Part shown: positions 25,667-40,163 of the stretch, in pieces
Layout: every line of letters begins with the position of its first letter
How positions within the stretch are numbered: the stretch's first letter is position 1
NCBI RefSeq assembly: GCF_032854445.1
Contig: NW_027018071.1
Coordinates: 30,343-94,342, forward strand
Origin: Liolophura sinensis
Lineage: Eukaryota > Mollusca > Polyplacophora > Chitonida > Chitonidae
DNA length: 64,000 nt
Reading direction: 5' to 3'
Translations under genes and position numbers: made by a program
The notes under the pieces: generated by a model
Databases searched by the model: none
What the model saw: the letters and a program-made list of their open reading frames with translations, nothing else
Told to the model about the DNA's origin: nothing

Positions 25667-28600
25667 ACAAGATGAAGATTGTAATCGACATAATAGCACG
25701 TTCAGTTACAAAATGAGCATTGTAATCATTGTAATAGCATGTTAAGTTACAAAGTGAACATTGTAATCCTTATAATTGCATGTTCAGTTACAAGATGAAC
25801 ATTGTAATCATTATAAAAACATCATCAGTTGCAAGGTGAACATTGTAATCAGTATACCAGCATGCTCAGTTGCAAAATGGACATTGTAATCATTACAATA
25901 GCATATTCAGTTACAAGATGAACATTGTAATCATTATAATCATGTGCTCAGTTACAAGGTGAACATTGTAATCATTACAATAGCGTGCTCAGTTACAAGA
26001 TGAACATTGTAATCATTATAAAAACATGCCCAGTTACAAGATGAACATTGTAATAGTTAAAAAAGCATGATCAGTTACAAAGTGCACATTGTAATCATTA
26101 TAATAGCATGCTCAGTTGCAAGATAAACATTGTAATCATTAAAAGATCATTTTCAGTTACAAGATGAAGACTGTAATCGACATAATAGCATGTTCAGTTA
26201 CAAAGTAAACATTGTAATCATTATAATAGCGTCAACGGTTACAAAATCACCATTGTAATCAATATAATAGCATGCTCAGTTACAAAATGAATATTGCAAT
26301 CATTATATTAGCATATTTCATTACAAGATGAACATTGTAATCATTATTATAGCATATGTAGTTACAAGATGAACATTGTAATCATTATAAAAACATCATC
26401 AGTTACAAGGTGAACATTGTAATCAGTATAAAAGCATGCTCAGTTGCAAAATGGATATTGTAATCATTACATTAGCATATTCACTTACAAGATGAACATT
26501 GTAATTATTATAATAATGTGCTCAGTTACAAGGTGAACAATGTAATCATTGTAAAAGCATGTTCAGTTACAAAGTGAACATTGTATTCCTTATAATTGCA
26601 TGTTCACTTTCAAAGTGAACATTGTAATCATTATAAAAACATCATCAGTTGCAAAGTGAAAATTGTAATCAGTATACAACCATGCTCAGTTGCAAAATGG
26701 ACATTGTAATCATTACAATAGCATATTCAGTTACAAGATGAACATTGTAATCATTATAATAATGTGCTCAGCTACAAGGTGAACAATGTAATCATTGTAA
26801 TAGCATGTTCAGTTACAAAGTGAACATTGTAATCCTTATAATTGCATGTTCAGTTACAAGATGAACATTGTAATCATTATAAAAAGTAAACAGTTTCAAG
26901 GTGAACATTGTAATCAGTATACAAGCATGCTCAGTTGCAAAATGGACATTGTAATCATTACATTAGCATATTCACTTACAAGATGAATATTGTAATCATT
27001 ATAATAACATCATCAGTTACAACATAAGCATTGTATTCATTATATTAGCTCGTTGACTTACAAGATAAACATTGTAATCATTATAAAAGCATGTTCAGTT
27101 ACAAGGTGAACATAGTAATCATTTTAAAAAAAAAATGCTCAGTTGCAAGATGAAGATTGTAATCGACATAATAGCATGTTCAGTTACAAGATGAACATTG
27201 TAATCATTATAAAAACATCATCAGTTGCAAAGTGAACATTGTAATCAGTATACAAGCATGCTCAGTTGCAAGATAAACATTGTAATCATTACATTAGCAT
27301 ATTCATTTACAAGATGAATATTGTAATCATTATAATAACATCATCAGTTACAAAGTAAACATTGTATTCATTATATTAGCACGTTCAATTACAAGATGAA
27401 CATTGTAATCATTATAAAAGCATGTTCAGTTACAAGGTGAACATTGTAATCTTTATAATAGCATGTTCAGTTACAAGGTGGACATTGTAAGTATAAAAGC
27501 ATGCTCAGTTGCAAAATGGACATTGTAATCATTACATAAGCATATTCAGTTACAAGATGAATATTGTAATCATTATAATAACATCATCAGTTACAAAATG
27601 AACAATGTATTCATTATATTAGCACGTTCAATTACAAGATGAACATTGTAATCATTATAATATCATGCTCAGTTGCAAGATGAAGATTGTAATCGACATA
27701 ATAGCATGTTCAGTTACAAGATGAACATTGTAATCATTGTAATAGCATGTTCAGTTACAAAGTGAACATTGTAATCATTATAAAAACGTCATCAGATGCA
27801 AGGTGAACATTGTAATCAGTATACAAGCATGCTCAGTTGCAAAATGGACATTGTAATCATTACAATAGCATATTCAGTTACAAGATGAACATTGTAATCA
27901 TTATAATAATGCGCTCAGTTACAAGGTGAACAATCTAATCATTGTAATAGCATGTTCAGTTACAAAGTGAACATTGTAATCCTTATAATTGCATGTTCAG
28001 TTATAAGATGAACATTGTAGTCATTATAAAAACATAAACAGTTACAAGGTGAACATTGTAATCAGTATACAAGCATGCTCAGTTGCAAAATGGACATTGT
28101 AATTATTTTATTAGCATATTCACTTACAAGATGAATATTGTAATCATTATAATAACATCATCAGTTACAACATAAGCATTGTATTCATTATATTAGCTCG
28201 TTGACTTACAAGATAAACATTGTAATCATAATAAAAGCATGTTCAGTTACAAGGTGAACATAGTAATCATTTTAAAAACATGCTCAGTTGCAAGATGAAG
28301 ATTGTAATCGACATAATAGCATGTTCAGTTATAAGATGAACATTGTAATCATTATAAAAACATCATCAGTTGCAAGGTGAACATTGTAATCAGTATACAA
28401 GCATGCTCAGTTGCAAGATAAACATTGTAATCATTACATTAGCATATTCACTTACAAGATGAATATTGTAATCATTATAATAACAACATCAGTTACAAAG
28501 TAAACATTGTATTCATTATATTAGCACGTTCAATTACAAGATGAACATTGTAATCATTATAAAAGCATGTTCAGTTACAAGGTGAACATTGTAATCTTTA

Positions 28601-31129
28601 TAAAAACATGCTCAGTTACAAGATGAACATTCTAATCATTATAATAGCATGTTCAGTTACAAGGTGGACATTGTAAGTATAAAAGCATGCTCAGTTGCAA
28701 AATGGACATTGTAATCATTACATAAGCATATTTAGTTACAAGATGAATATTGTAATCATTATAATAACATCATCAGTTACAAAATGAACATTGTATTCAA
28801 TATATTAGCACGTTCAATTACAAGATGAACATTGTAATCATTATAAAAACATGCCCAGTTACAAGATGAACATTGTAATAGTTAAAATAGCATGATCAGT
28901 TACGAAGTGAACATTGTAATCATTATAAAAGCATGCTCAGTTGCAAGATAAACATTGTAATCATTAAAATATCATTTTCAGTTACAAGATGAAGACTGTA
29001 ATCGACATAATAGCATGTTGAGTTACAAGATGAAGATTGTAATCATTGTAATAGCATGTTCAGTTACAAAGTAAACATTGTAATCATTATAATAGCGTCA
29101 ACGGTTACAAAATCACCATTGTAATCAATATAATAGCATGCTCAGTTACAAAATGAATATTGCAATCATTATATTAGCATATTTCATTACAAGATGAACA
29201 TTGTAATCATTATTATAGCATATGTAGTTACAAGATGAACATTGTAATCATTATAAAAACATCATCAGTTACAAGGTGAACATTGTAATCAGTATAAAAG
29301 CATGCTTAGTTGCAAAATGGATATTGTAATCATTACATTAGCATATTCACTTACAAGATGAACATTGTAATTATTATAATAATGTGCTCAGTTACAAGGT
29401 GAACAATGTAATCATTGTAAAAGCATGTTCAGTTACAAAGTGAACATTGTATTCCTTATAATTGCATGTTCACTTTCAAAGTGAACATTGTAATCATTAT
29501 AAAAACATCATCAGTTGCAAAGTGAAAATTGTAATCAGTATACAAGCATGCTCAGTTGCAAAATGGACATTGTAATCATTATAATAATGTGCTCAGCTAC
29601 AAGGTGAACAATGTAATCATTGCAATAGCATGTTCAGTTACAAAGTGAACATTGTAATCCTTATAATTGCATGTTCGGTTACAAGATGAACATTGTAATC
29701 ATTATAAATAGTAAACAGTTTCAAGGTGAACATTGTAATCAGTATACAAGCATGCTCAGTTGTAAAATGGACATTGTAATCATTACATTAGCATATTCAC
29801 TTACAAGATGAATATTGTAATCATTATAATAACATCATCAGTTACAACATAAGCATTGTATTCATTATATTAGCTCGTTCACTTACAAGATAAACATTGT
29901 AATCATTATAAAAGCATGTTCAGTTACAAGGTGAACATAGTAATCATTTTGAAAACATGCTCAGTTGCAAGATGAAGATTGTAATCGACATAATAGCATG
30001 TTAAGTTACAAGATGAACATTGTAATCATTATAAAAACATCATCAGTTGCAAAGTGAACATTGTAATCAGTATACAAGCATGCTCAGTTGCAAGATAAAC
30101 ATTGTAATCATTACATTAGCATATTCACTTACAAGATGAATATTGTAATCATTATAATAACATCATCAGTTACAAAGTAAACATTGTATTCATTATATTA
30201 GCACGTTCAATTACAAGATGAACATTGTAATCATTATAAAAGCATGTTCAGTTACAAGGTGAACATTGTAATCTTTATAATAGCATGTTCAGTTACAAGG
30301 TGGACATTGTAAGTATAAAAGCATGCTCAGTTGCAAAATGGACATTGTAATCATTACATAAGCATATTCAGTTACAAGATGAATATTGTAATCATTATAA
30401 TAACATCATCAGTTACAAAATGAACATTGTATTCATTATATTAGCACGTTCAATTACAAGATGAACATTGTAATCATTATAATATCATGCTCAGTTGCAA
30501 GATGAAGATTGTAATCGACATAATAGCATGTTCAGTTACAAGATGAACATTGTAAACATTGTAATAGCATGTTCAGTTACAAAGTGAACATTGTAATCCT
30601 TATAATTGCATGTTCAGTTACAAGATGAACATTGTAAACATTGTAATAGCATGTTCAGTTACAAAGTGAACATTGTAATCCTTATAATTGCATGTTCAGT
30701 TACAAGATGAACATTGTAATCATTTTAAAAACATCATCAGTTCCAAGGTGAACATTGTAATCAGTATACAAGCATGCTCAGTTGCAAAATGGACATTGTA
30801 ATCATTGCAATAGCATATTCAGTTACAAGATGAGCAATGTAATTATTATAATAGCATGCTCAATTACAAGATGAAGATTGTAATTCGTATAATAGCATGT
30901 TCAGTTACAACATGAACATTGTAATCATTATAATAGCATGTTCAGTTACAAGATGAACATTGTAATCAGTATAATAGCATGCTCAGTTACAAAATTAATA
31001 TTTTAATTATTACACTAGTATGCCCAGTTACAAGATGAACATTGTAATCAGTATAATAGCGTGCTCAGTTACAAGATGAGCAATGTAATCATTATAATAG
31101 CATGTTCAGTTACCAGATGAACATTGTAA
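25667..31129 (+). repeat. 41-bp satellite block A4
   Basis: 5463 bp. Marker monomers recur with a 2866-bp offset (26230 and 29096 for 'cgtcaacgg', 26601 and 29467 for 'tgttcactttc'), so part of the block is an older imperfect duplication. The second copy lacks one 41-bp monomer, because the offset falls to 2825 bp by 'gtaaacagtttc' (26886 and 29711). A two-monomer (82-bp) repeat lies at about 30551-30714. An A-run near 27126 has expanded. Confidence 0.93.
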
Positions 31130-32024
31130 GAATTATTTTTAGAATAAATCGCTTCCAAACTCTGGTATATTCACCTTAGTTTAACTAAACGCCATCATAT
31201 CGTATTTATGTTAATTACATGTAATATTGTAATAGGCATGTTCTTAAGTCAAGTGGCCCTTTGTTAGACTGTTTAGCCTTTCAAAACGGAAACTACAGGT
31301 ATGCATATTTAAGAGAACTTAAGTTTGTCCTTTTTTAAAACCATTTTCTTCATTCCTCAATGAAAAATACATGCATTGTTTCGCACCCCTATTTGCAGCG
31401 TACTGGCAATGGGCCAAATGTGTAGAATACGATATCTGTGAAATTAATCTGACTGCAATAAGATCAGAAAATTCGACCCCAATTCTTTGATGGTTTTCTC
31501 TACGGTTCTTCTATATCGGGACTAGTCTTGCTGACAATGGTAACTCATGCTCGTCGGCAGGTACACGTTCGTTAATGAGATCAATAACTTTGTCTCTTTC
31601 TTTCAGGACAAATATGTAACTTATTAAACTAACGGTTTTGACAGATAAATGTAACAGCTCTGTGATCTCATCATGTTAGAAATGAAATAAAAAATGCGAT
31701 ATAGACGTACTTGAGCTCCTAATATGTTTTTTCCAGAGTGCTTACGGTGGACTTCGTTTGGATTCTGTGAGGGTTTTGATAGGTCTGTTATATGTTAATT
31801 GTGTATTACTGAAAACTCGCTCCACTAACATTATATATACAAACATGTATGCTTAAAGCCTTCCTTTCACTAGGAAATAAAATAGCCTGAGTAGGAGCCT
31901 TGTCAGGTGGGGTTATGTATGGGAGGACTAAGGTTTGCCTGAAGTGAAAGACATAGGTACAGTAAATGGCGCAGAGACATACATGTCTTTACAGATAAAT
32001 GTTATCTGATCGTCAGTTGCACAG

Positions 32025-32391
32025 ACCGGCCCGGATAGCACAGTTGGTAGAGCGTCCGCTTCGGGACCGGTAGATCCAGGATCAATCCTTGGTCGAGTCA
32101 CACCTAAGACTTTAAAAGAGGAAGTTGTGACTTCCTCGTTTGGCGTTCAGCATGAAGGGGGATAGTGCAACGACTGGTTGACCCGTTTCAGTATAATGGC
32201 TCGGGCGGGGCGGCTTACTTGCCTTCGGTAAGTCGTCTCAGTGATGCAGCACTAAATAAAAGAGCGGTGAAAATCCGTCCTGCAACAAGGAGGCACATTA
32301 AACGTGCATGCACCCTAATGATTCCTTCGTCGTCATATGACTGAAAAATTGTTGAGTACGACGTTAAACCCCAAGCACTCACTCACTCACT
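32025..32391 (+). mobile_element. tRNA-derived SINE, copy 5 (S5), 367 bp
   Basis: Full-length, type-beta SINE with hairpin loop tgtg and intact boxes, inside a long spacer. The flanking sequence shows the original insertion context better than the short spacers do. Confidence 0.88.
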
Positions 32392-32453
32392 CAGTTGCAC
32401 AGCGACATACATGTCTATACAGAAAAATGCTATCTGATCGCAGTCAGTGTAAA

Positions 32454-32590
32454 ATTCCTGACGGTGTTTACTGTGCAGCAGAGATTCAGGATGGTGCTTA
32501 CTGTGTAGCAGTGTTTCAGGATGGTATTTACTGTGCAGCAGAGATTCAGGATGGTGTTTACGGTGCAACAGAGATTCAGTATGGTGTTAA
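32454..32590 (+). repeat. 30-bp minisatellite in S5
   Basis: About four and a half copies of a 30-bp unit containing 'gattcaggatggtgtttact' and 'gtgcagcaga'. Because 30 is a multiple of three, it reads as a 10-residue repeat in an 85-codon frame. That frame begins inside the SINE tail, so I do not regard it as a gene. Confidence 0.85.
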
Positions 32591-32594
32591 TTGA

Positions 32595-33114
32595 TTTAAT
32601 CAACGATTCAGGAAAACACAGTGATCCAGGTTTAGAAGCTTCAGGTTATATTAATATCTTGAAGTAATGATACTTCGTTGCTTGAAACCATTTAAACATC
32701 CGAATTCCACTGACTCTGTCAACACGCTGGATGAAAGAATATATTGGAGTGAAATCAGTTAGAGAAACACATGATTTTCTATCGGCCTCACAACGTTTTA
32801 CATTTTACTTACTTATTTAATTTTTGTTTGAGGAGGGCCTCAGTTACCGAGGGGGTCAGCACGCCATCGCCCTCTGTAATCCCACATGGAACACTGGGGT
32901 TAGAGCTGATTTCCTAGCTGGCACCATCTTTTAAGTGCCAATATTGAGAAATGCCTTCTATTTCTTCTCAACGATCAATGGTACAAAGACGCAGTTTGGA
33001 CCAAATACACGCTAAAAAGCTCATCTTATCCCCACACATTATCCACACTAAATCTTTCATTTTTCCCCTCAGCTGAAATAGACTAAATCCAGTTAAAGAG
33101 ACTCGTGTCTTATG
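32595..33114. other. Unrecognised unique tail of long spacer S5
   Basis: About 520 bp with no open frame of note and no match I recognise. It contains a small dyad, tggcac/gtgcca, near 32918-32940 and a pyrimidine-rich stretch ending 'ttttcccctcag' near 33071. The same sequence recurs in S7 and S9 with a few substitutions. Confidence 0.6.
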
Positions 33115-35396
33115 ATAGCATGCTCAGTTACAAGATAAACATTGTAAACATTATATTATCACGCTTACTTACAAGGAAAACATTGCAATCATTATAATAG
33201 AAAGCTCAGTTACAAGATGAAAATTGTAATCATAATAGCATGTTCAGTTACAAGATGAATATTGTAATCATTATAATAACATCATCAGTTACAAAATGAA
33301 CATTGTATTCATTATATTAGCACGTTCAATTACAACATGAACATTGTAATCATTATAATAGCATGCTCAGTTACAAGATGAACATTGTAAACAGTATAAT
33401 AGCGTGCCCATTTACAAAATGAACATTGTCATCATTATAATAGCATGCTAAGTTACAAGATGAACATTGTAATCATTATAAAAACATCATCAGTTACAAA
33501 GTGAACATTGTAATCAGTATAAAAGCATGCTCAGTTGCAAAATGAACATTGTAATCATTATAATAGCATGTTCAGTTACAAGGTGAACATTGTAATTATT
33601 ATAAAAACATGCCCAGTTACAAGATGAACATTGTAATACTTCTAATAGCATGTTCAGTTACAAAGTGAACATTGTAATCATTATAATAGCATGCTCAGTT
33701 TCTAGATAAACATTGTAATCATTATAATATCATTTTCAGTTGCAAGATGAAGATTGTAATCGACATAATAGCATGTTCAGTTACAAGATGAACATTGTAA
33801 TCATTGTAATAGCATGTTCAGTTACAAAGTGAACATTGTAATCCTTATAATTGCATGTTCAGTTACAAGATGAACATTGTAATCATGATAAAAACATCAT
33901 CAGTTGCAAGGTGAACATTGTAATCAGTATACAAGCATGCTCAGTTGCAAATTGGACATTGTAATCATTACAATAGCATATTCAGTTACAAGATGAACAT
34001 TGTAATCATTATAATCAAGTGCTCAGTTACAAGGTGAACATTATAATCATTACAATAGCGTGCTCAGTTACAAGATGAACATTGTAATCATTATAAAAAC
34101 ATGCCCAGTTACAAGATGAACATTGTAATAGTTAAAATAGCATGATCAGTTACAAAGTGAACATTGTAATCATTATAATATCATGTTCAGTTGCAAGATA
34201 AACATTGTAATCAGTATACAAGCATGCTCAGTTGGAAGATAAACATTGTAATCATTACATTAGCATATTCACTTACAAGTTGAATATTGTAATCATTATA
34301 ATAACATCATCAGTTACAAAGTAAACATTGTATTCATTATATTAGCACGTTCAACTACAAGATGAACATTGTAATCATTATAAAAGCATGTTCAGTTACA
34401 AAGTGAACATTGTAATCTTTATAAAAACATGCTCAGTTACAAGATGAACATTCTAATCATTATAATAGCATGTTCATTTACAAGGTGGACATTGTAAGTA
34501 TAAAAGTATGCTCAGTTGCAAAATGGACATTGTAATCATTACATAAGCATATTTAGTTACAAGATGAATATTGTAATCATTATATAAACATCATCAGTTA
34601 CAAAATGAACATTGTATTCATTATATTAGCACGTTCAATTACAGGATGAACATTGTAATCATTATAATATCATGCTCAATTGCAAGATAAAGATTGTAAT
34701 CGACATAATAGCATGTTCAGTTACAAGATGAACATTGTAATCATTGTAATAGCATGATCAGTTACAAAGTGAACATTGTAATCCTTATAATTGCATGTTG
34801 AGTTACAAGATGAACGTTGTAATCATTATAAAAACATCATCAGTTCCTAGGTGAACATTGTAATCAGTATACAAGCATGCTCAGTTGCAAAATGGACATT
34901 GTAATCATTGCAATAGCATATTCAGTTACAAGATGAACATTGCAATCATTATAATAATGTGCTCAGTTACAAGGAGAACATTGAAATCATTACAATAGCG
35001 TGCTCAGTTACAAGGTGAACATTGTAATCATTATGAAAACATGCCCAGTTACAAGATGAACATTGTAATAGTTAAAATAGCATGCTCAAATACAAGATGA
35101 GCAATGTAATCATTATAATAGCATGCTCAATTACAAGATGAAAATTGTAATTCGTATAATAGCATGCTCAGTTACAACATGAACATTGTAATCATTATAA
35201 TAGCATGTTTAGTTACAAGATGAACATTGTAATCAGTGTAATAGCATGCTCAGTTACAAAATTAATATTTTAATTATTACACTAGTATGCCCAGTTACAA
35301 GATGAACATTGTAATCAGTATAATAGCGTGCTCAGTTACAAGATGAGCAATGTAATCATTATAATAGCATGTTCAGTTACCAGATGAACATTGTAA
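33115..35396 (+). repeat. 41-bp satellite block A5
   Basis: 2282 bp, first half of the 8.1-kb super-unit. The first monomers after the long spacer are atypical ('atcacgcttacttacaagg', 'agaaagctcag') and mark blocks that follow long spacers (A5, A7, A9). Confidence 0.95.
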
Positions 35397-36675
35397 GAAT
35401 TATTTTTAGAATAAATCGCTTCCAAACTCTGGTATATTCACCTCAGTTTAACTAAACGCCAGCATATCGTATTTATGTTAATTACATGTAATATTGTAAT
35501 AGGCATGTTCTTAAGTCAAGTGGCCCTTTGTTAGACTGTTTAACCTTTCAAAACGAAAAATACAGGTATGCATATTTAAGAGAACTTAAGTTTGTCCTTT
35601 TTTAAAACCATTTTCTTCATTCCTCAATGAAAAATACATGCATTGTTTCGCACCCCTATTTGCAGCGTACTGGCAATGGGCCAAATGTGTAGAATACGAT
35701 ATCTGTGAAATTAATCTGACTGCAATAAGATCAGAAAATTCGACCCCAATTCTTTGATGGTTTTCTCTACGGTTCTTCTATATCGGGACTAGTCTTGCTG
35801 ACAATGGTAACTCATGCTCGTCGGCAGGTACACGTACGTTAATGAGATCAATAACTTTGTCTCTTTCTTTCAGGACAAATATGTAACTTATTAAACTAAC
35901 GGTTTTGACAGATAAATGTTACAGCTCTGTGATCTCATCATGTTAGAAATGAAATAACAAATGCGATATAGACGTACTTGAGATCCTAATATTTTTTTTC
36001 CAGAGTGCTTACGGTGGACTTCGTTTGGATTCTGTGAGGGTTTTGATAGGTCTGTTATATGTTAATTGTGGATTACTGAAAACTCGCTCCACTAATATTA
36101 TATGTACAAACATGTTTGCTTAAAGCCTTCCTTTCACTAGGAAATAAAATAGCCTGAGTAGGAGTCTTGTCAGGTGGGGTTATGTATGGGAGGACTAAGG
36201 TTTGCCTGAAGTGAAAGACATAGGTACAGTAAATGGCGCAGAGACATACATGTCTTTACAGATAAATGTTATCTGATCGTCAGTTGCACAGACCGGCCCG
36301 GATAGCACAGTTGGTAGAGCGTCCGCTTCGGGACCGGTAGATCCAGGATCAATCCTTGGTCGAGTCACACCTAAGACTTTAAAAGAGGAAGTTGTAACTT
36401 CCTCGTTTGGCGTTCAGCATGAAGGGGTATAGTGCAACGACTGGTTGACCCGTTTCAGCATAATGGCTCGGGCGGGGCGGCTTACTTGCCTTCGGTAAGT
36501 CGTCTCAGTGATGCAGCCCTACATAAAAGAGCGGTGAAAATCCGTCCTGCAACAAGGAGGCACATTACACGTGCATGCACCCTAATGATTCCTTCGTCGT
36601 CATATGACTGAAAAATTGTTGAGTACGACGTTAAACCCCAAGCACTCACTCACTCAGTTGCACAGCGACATACAT
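35397..36675 (+). other. HOR spacer S6 (short form, type alpha)
   Basis: 1279 bp. It combines the alpha marker with 'gagatcctaatatttttttt' (near 35980; also S2, S8) and 'aattgtggattactg' (near 36065; also S10, S12). Private changes include 'tttaacctttc' and 'aggagtcttg'. Confidence 0.9.
36292..36654 (+). mobile_element. tRNA-derived SINE, copy 6 (S6), 363 bp
   Basis: Boxes and hairpin are intact. It carries 'acattacacgtgc', shared with S8, S11 and S12, and private changes at 'gcagccctacataaa'. Confidence 0.88.
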
Positions 36676-39268
36676 ACAAGATGAAGATTGTAATCGACAT
36701 AATAGCATGTTCAGTTACAAAATGAACATTGTAATCATTGTAATAGCATGTTAAGTTACAAAGTGAACATTGTAATCCTTATAATTGCATGTTCAGTTAC
36801 AAGATGAGCATTGTAATCATGATAAAAACATCATCAGTTGCAAGGTGAACATTGTAATCAGTATACAAGCATGCTCAGTTGCAAAATGGACATTGTAATC
36901 ATTACAATAGCATATTCAGTTACAAGATGAACATTGTAATCATTATAATCATGTGCTCAGTTACAAGGTGAACATTGTAATCATTACAATAGCGTGCTCA
37001 GTTACAAGATGAACATTGAAATCATTATAAAAACATGCCCAGTTACAAGATGAACATTGTAATAGTTAAAATAGCATGATCAGTTACGAAGTGAACATTG
37101 TAATCATTATAATAGCATGCTCAGTTGCAAGATAAACAATGTAATCATTATAATATCATTTTCAGTTACAAGATGAAGATTGTAATCGACATAATAGCAT
37201 GTTCAGTTACAAGATGAACATTGTAATCATTGTAATAGCATGTTCAGTTACAAAGTAAACATTGTATTCATTATAATAGCGTCAAGGGTTACAAAATCAC
37301 CATTGTAATTAATATAATAGCATGCTCAGTTACAAAATGAATATTTCAATCATTATATTAGCATATTTCATTACAAGATGAACATTGTAATCATTATTAT
37401 AGCATATGTAGTTACAAGATGAACATTGTAATCATTATAAAAACATCATCAGTTACAAGGTGAACATTGTAATCAGTATAAAAGCATGATCAGTTGCAAA
37501 ATGGATATTGTAATCATTACATTAGCATATTCACTTACAAGATGAACATTGTAATTTTTATAATAATGTGCTCAGTTACAAGGTGAACAATGTAATCATT
37601 GTAATAGCATGTTCAGTTACAAAGTGAACATTGTATTCCTTATAATTGCATGTTCACTTTCAAAGTGAACATTGTAATCATTATAAAAACATCATCAGTT
37701 GCAAAGTGAAAATTGTAATCAGTATACAAGCATGCTCAGTTGCAAAATGGACATTGTAATCATTACAATAGCATATTCAGTTACAAGATGAACATTGTAA
37801 TCATTATAATAATGTGCTCAGTTACAAGGTGAACAATGTAATCATTGTAATAGCATGTTCAGTTACAAAGCGAACATTGTAATCCTTATAATTGCATGTT
37901 CAGTTACAAGATGAACATTGTAATCATTATAAAAAGTAAACAGTTTCAAGGTGAACATTGTAATCAGTATACAAGCATGCTCAGTTGCAAAATGGACATT
38001 GTAGTCATTACATTAGCATATTCACTTACAAGATGAATATTGTAATCATTATAACATCATCAGTTACAACATAAGCATTGTATTCATTATATTAGCTCGT
38101 TGACTTACAAGATAAACATTGTAATCATTATAAAAGAATGTTCAGTTACAAGGTGAACATAGTAATCATTTTAAAAACATGCTCATTTGCAAGATGAAGA
38201 TTGTAATCGACATAATAGCATGTTCAGTTACAAGATGAACATTGTAATCATTATAAAACATCATCAGTTGCAAGGTGAACATTGTAATCAGTATACAAGC
38301 ATGCTCAGTTGCAAGATAAACATTGTAATCATTACATTAGCATATTCACTTACAAGATGAATACTGTAATCATTATAATAGCATCATCAGTTACAAAGTA
38401 AACATTGTATTCATTATATTAGCACGTTCAATTACAAGATGAACATTGTAATCATTATAAAAGCATGTTCAGTTACAAGGTGAACATTGTAATCTTTATA
38501 ATAGCATGTTCAGTTACAAGGTGGACATTGTAAGTATAAAAGCATGCTCAGTTGCAAAATGGACATTGTAATCATTACATAAGCATATTCAGTTACAAGA
38601 TGAATATTGTAATCATTATAATAACATCATCAGTTACAAAATGAACATTGTATTCATTATATTAGCACGTTCAATTACAAGATGAACATTGTAATCATTA
38701 TAATATCATGCTCAGTTGCAAGATGAAGATTGTAATCGACATAATAGCATGTTCAGTTACAAGATGAACATTGTAATCATTGTAATAGCATGTTCAGTTA
38801 CAAAGTGAACATTGTAATCCTTATAATTGCATGTTCAGTTACAAGATGAACATTGTAATCATTATAAAAACATCATCAGTTCCAAGGTGAACATTGTAAT
38901 CAGTATACAAGCATGCTCAGTTGCAAAATGGACATTGTAATAGTTAAAATAGCATATTCAGTTACAAGATGAGCAATGTAATCATTATAATAGCATGCTC
39001 AATTACAAGATGAAGATTGTAATTCGTATAATAGCATGTTCAGTTACAACATGAACATTGTAATCATTATAATAGCATGTTCAGTTACAAGATGAACATT
39101 GTAATCAGTATAATAGCATGCTCAGTTACAAAATTAATATTTTAATTATTACACTAGTATGCCCAGTTACAAGATGAACATTGTAATCAGTATAATAGCG
39201 TGCTCAGTTACAAGATGAGCAATGTAATCATTATAATAGCATGTTCAGTTACCAGATGAACATTGTAA
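36676..39268 (+). repeat. 41-bp satellite block A6
   Basis: 2593 bp, second half of super-unit 1; aligns with A8 and A10 (2597 bp each). Its marker monomer reads 'gtcaagggttac' instead of 'gtcaacggttac', a change shared with A8. Confidence 0.95.
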
Positions 39269-40163
39269 GAATTATTTTTAGAATAAATCGCTTCCAAACT
39301 CTGGTATATTCACCTTAGTTTAACTAAACGCCATCATATCGTATTTATGTTAATTACATGTAATATTTTAATAGGCATGTTCTTAAATCAAATGGCCCTT
39401 TGTTAGACTGTTTAGCCTTTCAAAACGGAAACTACAGGTATGCATATTTAAGAGAACTTATGTTTGTCCTTTTTTAAAACCATTTTCTTCATTCCTCAAT
39501 GAAAAATACATGCATTGTTTCGCACCCCTATTTGCAGCGTTCTGGCAATGGGCCAAATGTGTAGAATACGATATCTGTGAAATTAATCTGACTGCAATAA
39601 AATCAGAAAATTCGACCCCAATTCTTTGATGGTTTTCTCTACGGTTCTTCTATATCGGGACTAGTCTTGCTGACAATGGTAACTTATGCTCGTCGGCAGG
39701 TACACGTACGTTAATGAGATCAATAACTTTGTCTCTTTCTTTCAGGACAAATATGTAACTTATTAAACTAACGGTTTTGACAGATAAATGTAACAGCTCT
39801 GTGATCTCATCATGTTAGAAATGAAATAAAAAATGCGAAATAGACGTACTTGAGCTCCTAATATGTTTTTTCCAGAGTGCTTACGGTGGACTTCGTTTGG
39901 ATTCTGTGAGGGTTTTGATAGGTCTGTTATATGTTAATTGTGTATTACTGAAAACTCGCTCCACTAACATTATATATACAAACATGTATGCTTAAAGCCT
40001 TCCTTTCACTAGGAAATAAAATAGCCTGAGTAGGAGCCTTGTCAGGTGGGGTTATGTATGGGAGGACTAAGGTTTGCCTGAAGTGAAAGACATAGGTACA
40101 GTAAATGGCGCAGAGACATACATGTCTTTACAGATAAATGTTATCTGATCGTCAGTTGCACAG

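Larger units (their letters stand above)
31130..33114 (+). other. HOR spacer S5 (long form, 1985 bp)
   Basis: The left part matches short spacers through the SINE. After the right target duplication it continues with about 720 bp absent from short copies. First comes a second version of the pre-SINE flank (32401-32443, related to 31973-32016), then a 30-bp minisatellite (32454-32590). About 520 bp of unrecognised AT-rich sequence follows, and satellite resumes at 33115 with 'atagcatgctcag'. No credible gene is present. Confidence 0.88.
31130..39268 (+). repeat. Super-HOR unit 1 (8139 bp)
   Basis: Order: long spacer S5, block A5, short spacer S6, block A6. The same order recurs at 39269-47369 and 47370-56665. 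Confidence 0.9.

Noticed and set aside
32337-32594. 85-codon open frame, also at 40476 and 48577, and 61-codon frames on the opposite strand
   Set aside because: The plus-strand frame runs from the SINE 3' end through the target duplication into a 30-bp minisatellite. Repetition in three copies follows from super-unit duplication. The opposite frame reads the same minisatellite backwards.
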